A DNA stretch of 5,863 nt from Dehalococcoidales bacterium (lineage in GTDB: Bacteria; Chloroflexota; Dehalococcoidia; Dehalococcoidales; JAQTRN01). Below the pieces are notes generated by a model. The model made no database searches and had not been told where the DNA came from. It saw nothing but the letters and a program-made list of their open reading frames with translations. Made by a program: the position numbers and the translations under genes. The stretch is from positions 1 to 5,863 of the forward strand of contig JAQTRN010000070.1 of NCBI GenBank assembly GCA_028711795.1, read 5' to 3'. Below are positions 1 through 5,209 of the stretch, one piece after another; position 1 is the stretch's first letter, and the number at the start of each line of letters is the position of its first letter.

Positions 1-538
1 TTTCCTTGATGGTGTCCGCCACCTGGTCCACCAGGACCGGGGCCAGTCCCAAAGACGGTTCATCCAGCAGGAGCATCTTGGGGTTGGCCATCAAGCCACG
101 AGCAATGGCCAGCATTTGCTGTTCACCACCGCTCAGGGTCTGGGCCTGCTGTTTGCTCCTCTCCTTTAATCTGGGGAAAAGGGTATAAACCCGCTCGAAA
201 GACTCGACGATGCCCTGTTTATCCTTACGTAAGAAAGCGCCCATCTCCAGGTTTACCCGGACGGTGACCCCCGGGAAGACCAGTCTACCTTCGGGCACAT
301 GGGTAATACCCAATCTGACAATATCCGGGGGGGCAAGCTTGTTCAACGAGACACCGTTGTACACAATATTCCCGGATGTCGGGTGAATGAGTCCGGAGAT
401 AGCCTTAAGTAGCGTGCTCTTACCGGCTCCGTTAGCGCCTATCAGACAAACCAGTTGCCCTTCGTCAACCTGCATCGTTACGCCTTTCAGGATGTGGAGA
501 GCTCCATAGTGAGTATGCAACTGCTCTATTTTCAGCAT
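1..538 (-). CDS. livF: LIV-type ABC importer ATPase LivF (C-terminus cut by window edge)
   Basis: This is one of the two ATP-binding subunits of a branched-chain amino acid type importer; it hydrolyses ATP at the inner face of the membrane with LivG. The 179 visible residues begin MLKIEQLHTHYGALHILKGV and show Walker A GANGAGKST (34-42), the LivF-typical VPEGR segment in the Q-loop region (81-85, Glu83 where many ABC proteins have Gln), signature LSGGEQQ (135-141), Walker B LLLDEP (156-161) and D-loop region SLGLAP (162-167). LivF proteins are about 235 residues, so roughly 55 residues, including the H-loop His, lie beyond position 1. The ATG at 536-538 fits the family N-terminus and follows a purine-rich AGGGAAGGG at 542-550. 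It lies 38 nt after the livG stop and is the last operon gene visible. VPEGR with LSGGEQQ separates it from LivG. I am confident of the family, not of the substrate. Confidence 0.96.
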   Translation of the reverse strand, partial: MLKIEQLHTHYGALHILKGVTMQVDEGQLVCLIGANGAGKSTLLKAISGLIHPTSGNIVYNGVSLNKLAPPDIVRLGITHVPEGRLVFPGVTVRVNLEMGAFLRKDKQGIVESFERVYTLFPRLKERSKQQAQTLSGGEQQMLAIARGLMANPKMLLLDEPSLGLAPVLVDQVADTIKE

Positions 539-576
539 AAACCCTTCCCTCGCAACTAAGCTGTTTTTTACTAAGT

Positions 577-1368
577 TTACCCCTGTATCCGGTAGCCACG
601 CCCCAAATAGGCGGTACAGACTTGCTCATCGGCACTTACTTCTCTAGGTGTCCCTTCGCATATCTTGGAGCCGTAGTTCAAGACCATGATCCGCTCGGCG
701 GTATTCATGATCGCCCGCATATTGTGCTCGATAAGGAAGATGGTAATCCCCATCTCGGCTCGCATCTTCCTCAATAAGTCCATGACCGTAAGCGTTTCTT
801 TGGGATTCAAACCGGCCGCCGGCTCATCGGTCATCAATAGTTTGGGCTCGGTAGCCAGGGCAATGGCAATTCCGGCGATACTCCGTAAACCATAAGGGAG
901 GTCGGCCACCCGGGTATCTTTCCGGTCAGCTAGTCCCACCAACTCCAGAATCCGCAGCGCCTTTTCCCTGCCTTCTTTCTCCTCCCGACGCAGGCGCGGT
1001 GTTCTGAAGATGGCATCCTGAAGGAAGGACCTGGTGCGGCAGTGCCGGCCAACTATTACATTCTCCAGTACTGATAGACTGGGAAATACTTTACTTCCCT
1101 GATAAGTGCGCCCAAGTCCCTTTACAGTAATCGCGTAGGGCGGTACGTGAGTGATATCTTCCCTATTAAAGAAGACCTGCCCCCCATCGGCGGAATACAC
1201 TCGCGATATGGTGTTAAACAGAGTAGATTTTCCGGACCCATTGGGTCCGATCATACCGAAAATCTCTCCCTTTTTGATGTAGAAGTCCACGTTATTCACG
1301 GCCACGAGTCCACCAAACCTCTTGGTTACACCGCGACACTCCAGCAAGTAATTACCATTCTCACTCAT
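577..1368 (-). CDS. livG: LIV-type ABC importer ATPase LivG, with divergent signature motif
   Basis: This 263-residue protein is the second ATPase of the importer and is full length for LivG (about 255). It has the family opening KRFGGLVAVNNV (16-27), Walker A GPNGSGKST (41-49), Q-loop GRTYQ with Gln90, the LivG-type helical insertion around 107-135, Walker B LLMTDEP (177-183), D-loop AAGLNPKE (184-191, near-identical to LivG relatives) and switch His215 in LIEHNM. The oddity is the C-loop. Family members usually read L-[PA]-YGQQRRLEIAR, but here residues 157-172 read LPYGLRSIAGIAIALA, so the Gln-Gln-Arg and following Glu and Arg are lost without any frame disruption. The start ATG overlaps the livM stop (ATGA, 1365-1368) and has AGGAG at 1376-1380, 7 nt upstream, which indicates coupled translation. 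The function is secure; a weakened composite ATP site is an inference. Confidence 0.96.
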   Translation of the reverse strand: MSENGNYLLECRGVTKRFGGLVAVNNVDFYIKKGEIFGMIGPNGSGKSTLFNTISRVYSADGGQVFFNREDITHVPPYAITVKGLGRTYQGSKVFPSLSVLENVIVGRHCRTRSFLQDAIFRTPRLRREEKEGREKALRILELVGLADRKDTRVADLPYGLRSIAGIAIALATEPKLLMTDEPAAGLNPKETLTVMDLLRKMRAEMGITIFLIEHNMRAIMNTAERIMVLNYGSKICEGTPREVSADEQVCTAYLGRGYRIQG

Positions 1369-2351
1369 TTATTCGCTCCTCCCGCAGACCGTCTACGTTT
1401 CCACCAGCCCATCAGTTTGTAAACACCACCCATAATCCCACCCGGGAAGTAGATTATGATCAAAACCATTAATATGCCCTGAATAAGAAAGAGGTAAGCC
1501 CTCAGCGGAATGAGCACTTCCGGGAGGGCGATGATGAACAAGGCACCGATAATTGGCCCCCAGAAGGTCCTGGCGCCACCGATAACCAGCGCGCTGAGTA
1601 CGTTCAACATCACCCCCAGGGTAAAGTCTTCCGGATCGATGAATCTCATCAGGGGAGCGTACAGCGCCCCGGCGTATCCGGCGATAAACGACCCGGTCAG
1701 AAACGATATTATCTTGTACATGGTGGTGTTGATCCCGGTAGTGAGCGCCAAGTCGGCCCCATCACGGATAGCGATGAAGGCACGGCCAACACGCGATTGG
1801 ACCAGCGCTTTAACCAACAGGAAAGTAAGTACCGCCATCACAATAAACAAATAGGCATAATTCATTTTGTTAAGAAAATCAATTCCAAATAAGGAAATAT
1901 TGGGGATTTCCAGGAGCCCATCGGTACCCCCCGTCACCGAGAACCAGTTCCTTTCCACTATGTACACGACCTGAGCAAAGGCAATGGTGATGATGGAGAA
2001 ATAGGTACCTCTCAACCTGAGCGATGGCACGCCGATGAAAGCGCCCAGAACAACCGCCGAAAGAGCCCCGGCCAGAAAAGAAAGCCAGTAGTTAACATCG
2101 AACCGCTGTACCAGTATGGTCGAAACATAGGCGCCCGCACTGAACATGGAAATGTGGGCCAGGTTTGAGAGACCGGTAAAACCCATAGTCAGGTTGTAGC
2201 CCATTCCCAGAATGCTGAAAATTAACGCGATGCATAGCAAATGGAACAAATAAGCCCGCCCGGGTAAGTTATTGATCACCAGGGGCACCGCCACCAAGAG
2301 AGCGATCAGTATTACGTAACCTAAGACCTTCTTTAGAGTCGAGTTACTCAT
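1365..2351 (-). CDS. livM: LIV-type ABC importer permease LivM
   Basis: This 328-residue integral membrane protein is one half of the importer channel. Its hydrophobic segments span about residues 8-26, 36-55, 60-80, 88-108, 115-132, 164-183, 213-232, 246-277 and 284-301. Family landmarks are GYNLTMGFTGLSNLAHISMF (51-70), SLRLRGTYFSIITIAFAQ (110-127), the cytoplasmic EAA-like coupling stretch AIRDGADLALTTGINTTMYK (194-213), VIGGARTFWGPIIGA (256-270) and YFPGGIMG (301-308). The C-terminus is basic (WWKRRR, 317-322), consistent with a cytoplasmic tail. The ATG lies 9 nt after the livH stop, and GGGAG at 2364-2368 within the end of livH can serve as ribosome-binding site with a rather long 12-nt spacing. 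The 3' end overlaps the livG start by 4 nt. Length and motifs are normal for LivM, and nothing suggests damage. Confidence 0.95.
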   Translation of the reverse strand: MSNSTLKKVLGYVILIALLVAVPLVINNLPGRAYLFHLLCIALIFSILGMGYNLTMGFTGLSNLAHISMFSAGAYVSTILVQRFDVNYWLSFLAGALSAVVLGAFIGVPSLRLRGTYFSIITIAFAQVVYIVERNWFSVTGGTDGLLEIPNISLFGIDFLNKMNYAYLFIVMAVLTFLLVKALVQSRVGRAFIAIRDGADLALTTGINTTMYKIISFLTGSFIAGYAGALYAPLMRFIDPEDFTLGVMLNVLSALVIGGARTFWGPIIGALFIIALPEVLIPLRAYLFLIQGILMVLIIIYFPGGIMGGVYKLMGWWKRRRSAGGANK

Positions 2352-2360
2352 CGCAACATC

Positions 2361-3209
2361 TCACTCCCTTCCAAACAGACCCCGCGGTCTGAAAGATAGC
2401 ATTATTATGAGAATCACAAAACCCACCAGAGTGCTCCATTCCGGAGATGCCAGCCCGGCATACACAGATTGGAGTATACCAATGGTATAGGCTCCAATGA
2501 TGGCGCCACCGATACTACCAATGCCACCGAAAATAATAACGATGAGCGCGGTAATGCTAAGTGGTGTACCCATACCCGGCGTCAATGAAAACAGCGGGCC
2601 CACCAGTGAACCGGCCAGGGCAGCCAACAGGGTGCCGATGGTAAAGGCAGCCGAAGACATAGTATGCGCATTGATGCCCATTAGCTGGGCGGCATCCTCG
2701 TTGGCGGAGGTAGCCACCATGGCTTTCCCGAAGCGGGACAGGCGGAAAAACATGAGAACGGCCAGTTCAACCACTATTGCCACGACGATGACCAACGCCT
2801 TTTGCTGTGTCAGGGTTACGGGGCCAAATGAAACGAGACCAGTTAACGGCGTCGAGAAATTTATCGCAAACCCTTCCCAGATAATGAATGCTACCTCTTG
2901 GGCCACAATCACCAAACCCAGAGAGATCACAAACAAATTCTGGCGCTGGGCCCGTCGAAGGACTATCCTCTCGATTAACCATCCGAGGATCGCCCCGGCA
3001 ATGGTTGCCAGGACTATGGCGACCAGGTAATTGCTTATCCAGTACTTCATCACTGAATAACATAAGTAAGCGCTTATCATGTAGAGCTGGGCATGGGCGA
3101 AGTTGACCATGCGCATAATGCTGTAGGTCATACTCAGCCCCATGGCTAGCAGGGCATAGTTTGAACCCTGAATAATCCCGTTCATTATGAATTGGGGGAG
3201 TAGGTCCAT
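2361..3209 (-). CDS. livH: LIV-type ABC importer permease LivH
   Basis: This 282-residue permease is the partner of LivM in the importer channel. The N-terminal half carries the family block GLSMTYSIMRMVNFAHAQLY (24-43). Further hydrophobic segments lie at about 62-78, 92-110, 136-155, 188-208, 216-248 and 258-272. The EAA-like ATPase-contact loop is around 163-185 (SANEDAAQLMGINAHTM), FGGIGSIGGAIIGA is at 227-240, and the chain ends FRPRGLFGRE, a typical LivH terminus. The chosen ATG is preceded by AAGGGAG (3219-3225), 9 nt upstream. It follows the binding-protein gene after a 129-nt gap holding a strong stem-loop, and precedes livM by 9 nt. The 98-residue minus-strand frame inside 2767-3063 is a shadow of this gene. 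Identification rests on motif recall and operon context, and both agree. Confidence 0.95.
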   Translation of the reverse strand: MDLLPQFIMNGIIQGSNYALLAMGLSMTYSIMRMVNFAHAQLYMISAYLCYSVMKYWISNYLVAIVLATIAGAILGWLIERIVLRRAQRQNLFVISLGLVIVAQEVAFIIWEGFAINFSTPLTGLVSFGPVTLTQQKALVIVVAIVVELAVLMFFRLSRFGKAMVATSANEDAAQLMGINAHTMSSAAFTIGTLLAALAGSLVGPLFSLTPGMGTPLSITALIVIIFGGIGSIGGAIIGAYTIGILQSVYAGLASPEWSTLVGFVILIIMLSFRPRGLFGRE

Positions 3210-3253
3210 ATCGGTTGTCTCCCTTCTCTAGAATACCGGATTACTCAACTCCA

Positions 3254-3291
3254 CAGCGGGGTTAGTAGCCAGCGAGCCACTAACCCCGCTG
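3254..3291 (-). promoter_or_regulatory. Stem-loop between binding-protein gene and livH, no T-tract
   Basis: The arms CAGCGGGGTTAGT (3254-3266) and ACTAACCCCGCTG (3279-3291) are a perfect 13-bp inverted repeat around a 12-nt loop. On the minus strand the hairpin begins 47 nt after the binding-protein stop codon. It is followed by TGGAGTTGAGTAATCC, which lacks the T-run of an intrinsic terminator; the plus-strand side also lacks one. The position matches the intercistronic hairpins known in other binding-protein operons, which stabilise the upstream mRNA and allow more binding protein than permease to be made. That role is inferred. A weaker 5-bp hairpin (CAGGT-N3-ACCTG, 3299-3311) lies between this element and the stop codon. 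Confidence 0.7.
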
Positions 3292-3338
3292 CTGAAAACA
3301 GGTTTCACCTGACCAAGTCAAGTAACGAATGCTCAGTC

Positions 3339-4709
3339 TTAATACTTGTACTTAGCTCTGTACTCAGTAACGGTCGGCACCTTCGGAACTACCAGCTTGT
3401 ATTCCCAGACTTCCTGGATATCATCAGTGGCCTGGGATACAGCGTAGGGAGTCAGTTTATCAGCCCCGATATCGGAATTGAAGAACTCGCTGATAACCTG
3501 GACGGAATAGCACTGGTGCCATTTGTCGAATGACCATTTCTGGCCCGCACCCCTGAATTGAGACTGCTCCGCAGCTTGCAGGAGTTTCGCCGAGTCGTCA
3601 ACGGTACCAGCCCGCTGCATAATGTCTACAAAGAGGAAGATCATGTCATAGGCCATCCCGGCAGCCAGGTTTTGCGGCCCGTGCCTCCTGACAAATTCGT
3701 CCTTATGATAGTTGAGCATATCTATGTTGATGCCCGCCGCCTCAATTAGTTCTGGGGTCAACGTCATATAAGGAGTAGGGCCGAAATAGGCTATGCTTGG
3801 CTCGTAATTCTTACCGGCCGCCCGAATAGCCTCCGCCGCTGCCGATTCCGAAGGACAACCCAGCATCAGTACCTGCCACCCCATATCGCCGCGCTGTTTG
3901 GCGATCAAGGCGCCACAACCAGAGCTGCAACCCATAATCAGGGCATCGGGATCGTAGCTTCGCGCCTTAGCTAGAATGGTGCTGAAGTCCTGAGTGGTAG
4001 GTTCGTACTCGGCGATCCAATCAACCGTTCCGCCCGCCTTTTTGAACCCATCCATACACCCGTTAGCGTTTGCCCGATTACCCGTCTGGTTCTCCATCAT
4101 GGTGACGACGTGTTTGATTTTCAGTTCGTTGGCCCAGAAGGGACCACCAATCCGGCCTCTCATGGGAGAACTGGTGGTTGTGCGGAAGGTGTAGTGGACA
4201 TTGTCCCGGACACAAATCTCGTGTGTCGCTGACGTGGTAAAGATGAAGACGCCTCTGGGTTCGGTTATTGCCTGAGCGGCAAAAGTGCCAGCACTGATTA
4301 TAGTACCATTGATGAACTTGATGTCATGCATCTCGGTAAGATAGGAAGCGCCAGCCACTTCTCTCTTGGCATCAGTCCGGTCGTCATATTCGACCCCCTC
4401 AAGCTTGTACCGCTGGCCGTTGACCACAAAACCACCTTTACCATTGATCTCATCAATGGCGATGCGTGAGTCCTGGACGGTTACGATACCTGACGCACCA
4501 TAGACACCAGTCATCGGACACAAGATGCCAATCTTTACGGTCTTCACGCCAGTGCCGCCATCGCCACCCGTACCGCCATCACCACCGGTGCCGCCATCAC
4601 CACCGGTACCTCCATCACCGCCATTACAGGCCGACATCAGCGGCACGGCCAGTAACAATGCTATAAGACCAACCCCCAAGAACACCATTAATAACTTTTT
4701 GGTCCTCAT
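3339..4709 (-). CDS. LIV-type ABC transporter solute-binding lipoprotein (LivK/Peripla_BP_6-like)
   Basis: This 456-residue exported receptor should deliver substrate to LivH/LivM. A lipoprotein signal peptide (MRTKKLL, hydrophobic 6-24) ends at MSAC with lipidation at Cys28. Four GGDGGT units form a flexible tether at 30-53. The type I periplasmic-binding fold starts at VKIGILCPMTGVYG (58-71), with DSRIAIDEINGKGG (80-93), YDDRTD (108-113), a likely ligand-contact segment SAGTFAAQA (139-147), TTSAT (158-162) and EYEPTTQDFSTILAKARSYDPDALI (234-258; family motif of lobe 2). I chose the ATG at 4707-4709 because AGGAGG at 4715-4720 sits 5 nt upstream. The adjacent ATG (4710-4712) is only 2 nt away, and an in-frame ATG at 4731-4733 has no ribosome-binding site and would prepend MWIWKEVM. 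It is longer than E. coli LivK (about 369) and has seven cysteines after the lipid Cys. The substrate is not determinable, so no symbol is given. Confidence 0.94.
   Translation of the reverse strand: MRTKKLLMVFLGVGLIALLLAVPLMSACNGGDGGTGGDGGTGGDGGTGGDGGTGVKTVKIGILCPMTGVYGASGIVTVQDSRIAIDEINGKGGFVVNGQRYKLEGVEYDDRTDAKREVAGASYLTEMHDIKFINGTIISAGTFAAQAITEPRGVFIFTTSATHEICVRDNVHYTFRTTTSSPMRGRIGGPFWANELKIKHVVTMMENQTGNRANANGCMDGFKKAGGTVDWIAEYEPTTQDFSTILAKARSYDPDALIMGCSSGCGALIAKQRGDMGWQVLMLGCPSESAAAEAIRAAGKNYEPSIAYFGPTPYMTLTPELIEAAGINIDMLNYHKDEFVRRHGPQNLAAGMAYDMIFLFVDIMQRAGTVDDSAKLLQAAEQSQFRGAGQKWSFDKWHQCYSVQVISEFFNSDIGADKLTPYAVSQATDDIQEVWEYKLVVPKVPTVTEYRAKYKY
4551..4622 (-). repeat. Four in-frame 18-bp repeats encoding GGDGGT linker
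   Basis: Four consecutive 18-bp units each encode GGDGGT directly after the lipidated Cys-Asn of the binding lipoprotein. The units differ mostly at third codon positions (for example GGCGGTGATGGAGGTACC versus GGTGGTGATGGCGGCACC). The peptide repeat is therefore exact while the DNA has drifted. The repeat acts as a flexible hydrophilic tether; unit number could vary among strains by slippage or recombination. Confidence 0.93.
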
Positions 4710-4714
4710 CATAA

Positions 4715-4720
4715 CCTCCT
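4715..4720 (-). promoter_or_regulatory. Ribosome-binding site deciding the binding-protein start
   Basis: AGGAGG on the minus strand is a full Shine-Dalgarno core. It is 5 nt from the ATG at 4707-4709 and 2 nt from the ATG at 4710-4712, so the former is preferred. This removes eight residues (MWIWKEVM) from the longest open frame and leaves a standard short basic signal-peptide start, MRTKKLL. Confidence 0.85.
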
Positions 4721-4825
4721 TCCAAATCCACATTTAGTGATTAGATTTTCCGTATTCTGGTGCTCACCCCCTTTCGAAGTTATGAATATCCTCAAATAAT
4801 AGCTGGATTAAACCCCTCAAAACAC

Positions 4826-4861
4826 AAAGGACTGAGAAGATATCTATCTTCTCAGTCCTTT
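4826..4861 (-). terminator. Intrinsic-terminator-like hairpin in the leader of the transporter operon
   Basis: Perfect 16-bp arms (minus strand AAAGGACTGAGAAGAT at 4861-4846 and its complement at 4841-4826) enclose a 4-nt loop. On the minus strand they are followed by GTGTTTTG, giving TTTGTGTTTT with 8 T in 10 at the base of the stem. On the plus strand only TTTAATTC follows, so minus-strand termination is favoured. The hairpin lies about 110-145 nt downstream of the predicted transcription start and about 115 nt before the first gene of the operon. No gene ends here: the neighbours are divergent. It therefore looks like a leader attenuator, or the end of a separate small RNA, rather than an end-of-operon terminator. 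Confidence 0.7.
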
Positions 4862-4923
4862 AATTCACCGGACATCCCGGAAAGATCCGAGCGACGTCGC
4901 TTTCTTAGACGCTCCCCCAACAT
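4852..4923 (-). CDS. Possible 23-residue leader peptide ahead of the transporter operon
   Basis: An ATG at 4921-4923 opens a 23-codon frame ending in TGA at 4852-4854. GGGGGAAGGA lies just upstream, 4 nt before the ATG, and can act as a ribosome-binding site. The peptide is basic (five Arg, including RKRRR at 7-11) and contains four Leu encoded by four different codons (TTG, CTA, CTT, TTA). Its stop codon falls inside the 5' arm of the 4826-4861 hairpin, so a terminating ribosome would hinder hairpin formation. I know no homologue, and the frame is short enough to occur by chance. An overlapping 30-codon frame (4865-4957) starts about 12 nt from the predicted transcript 5' end, lacks a ribosome-binding site and is less likely. 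Confidence 0.25.
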   Translation of the reverse strand: MLGERLRKRRRSDLSGMSGELKD

Positions 4924-4967
4924 CCATTCCTTCCCCCGTTCGATACGGGCACGACATTCTGTAGCGA

Positions 4968-4985
4968 GTGGTGTCATGTTACCAC
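4968..4985 (-). promoter_or_regulatory. Operator-like palindrome over the transporter promoter -10 box
   Basis: GTGGT-N2-CATG-N2-ACCAC is an 18-bp imperfect palindrome with 5-bp outer arms (4968-4972 and 4981-4985) and a matching central CATG. It covers the -10 hexamer (4976-4981) and the predicted start site. A dimeric repressor bound here would block initiation. No regulator gene is in the window, so the binding protein is unknown. Confidence 0.4.
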
Positions 4986-5005
4986 ACGTTTTTTTTCTCT
5001 GTCAA
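4976..5005 (-). promoter_or_regulatory. Sigma70-type promoter of the transporter operon or its leader RNA
   Basis: On the minus strand, a consensus -35 TTGACA (5000-5005) is separated by 18 bp from a -10 TAACAT (4976-4981), which matches TATAAT at four positions including the key A2 and T6. The spacer holds a run of eight A. The predicted start is near 4969, giving a leader of about 260 nt before the binding-protein ATG. No comparably good promoter was seen between the hairpin and the gene; a lone TATTAT near 4796-4801 lacks a -35 partner. Confidence 0.7.
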
Positions 5006-5028
5006 TAGGTTGTACTGGTTCATAGGTT
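5003..5028 (-). repeat. AACC-type direct repeats upstream of the -35 box
   Basis: Read on the minus strand, three adjacent units AACCTATG (5028-5021), AACCAGTAC (5020-5012) and AACCTATTG (5011-5003) abut and overlap the -35 hexamer. The two outer copies share AACCTAT, with starts 17 bp apart. The placement suits an activator or repressor recognising direct repeats, but this is inferred from position alone. Confidence 0.35.
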
Positions 5029-5168
5029 ATGCTGGCCGAGGAAGGAGAATAACCCGATCGGAATTTAACGTCCCTTGCGCCGCTATTGACCGATAATAAG
5101 ATTCAAACTACGCGCCTCCGCATAGTTTTTAGATGCGCTTATCAGGCAGAAAACTGCGGTCGCAAGCC
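5029..5168. other. Divergent intergenic spacer without recognised gene
   Basis: This is the middle of the roughly 500-bp gap between the two divergent genes. It contains no convincing ORF, tRNA or known RNA. TTGACC at 5086-5091 has no matching -10 box at 15-19 bp. A 5-bp hairpin CGCAT-N9-ATGCG (about 5120-5138) is weak. I see no SRP RNA core, although in Bacillus an SRP RNA gene sits ahead of dnaX. Confidence 0.6.
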
Positions 5169-5197
5169 TTTAGAAACTGGCTGGCATAGAGTATAAT
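5169..5197 (+). promoter_or_regulatory. Candidate dnaX promoter very close to the start codon
   Basis: TATAAT at 5192-5197 is a perfect -10 consensus. With a 17-bp spacer it has TTTAGA at 5169-5174, matching TTGACA at four of six positions. Transcription would begin near 5204, only about 5-6 nt before the ATG at 5210, so the mRNA would be nearly leaderless. An additional upstream promoter cannot be excluded. Confidence 0.6.
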
Positions 5198-5209
5198 AGA
5201 GCGGAAAAG

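Larger units (their letters stand above)
4826..4969 (-). ncRNA. Candidate structured leader or small RNA of about 145 nt
   Basis: This stretch is bounded by a predicted transcription start near 4969 and the terminator-like hairpin. On the minus strand it offers several small hairpins: CCCG-N7-CGGG (4935-4949), AGCG-ACGT-CGCT (4890-4901), CGGA-TCTT-TCCG and CCGG-GATGT-CCGG. A short GTCC/GGAC pairing (about 4856-4874) would compete with the terminator 5' arm. I do not recognise a known riboswitch. The T-box core TGGNACC is absent, although a terminator hairpin after a roughly 100-nt leader is the same general layout. Confidence 0.35.

Noticed and set aside
2497..3030. 177-codon plus-strand ORF opposite livH (and similar frames opposite livM, livG and dnaX)
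   Set aside because: Antisense shadows of well-supported genes with low-complexity Pro/Ser/Ala/Arg composition and no motifs.
4710..4733. Upstream in-frame ATG start (4731-4733) for the binding lipoprotein
   Set aside because: It has no ribosome-binding site and would place MWIWKEVM before a standard signal peptide; AGGAGG at 4715-4720 lies inside that extension.
4935..4949. tRNA T-arm-like hairpin CCCG-TTCGATA-CGGG on the plus strand
   Set aside because: The stem is only 4 bp, and no acceptor, D or anticodon arms can be placed around it on either strand.
4820..4975. T-box riboswitch in the transporter leader
   Set aside because: Promoter, leader and terminator layout fits, but the conserved TGGNACC core and recognisable Stem I motifs are absent on the minus strand.
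4760..5008. 82-codon plus-strand ORF in the intergenic region
   Set aside because: It runs antisense through the promoter, leader and hairpin, has no ribosome-binding site and has a composition unlike a protein; judged spurious.
5006..5209. SRP RNA gene ahead of dnaX, as in Bacillus
   Set aside because: No GGTCAGG or GGAAGG...AGCAGCC-type apical motif in a paired context was found.
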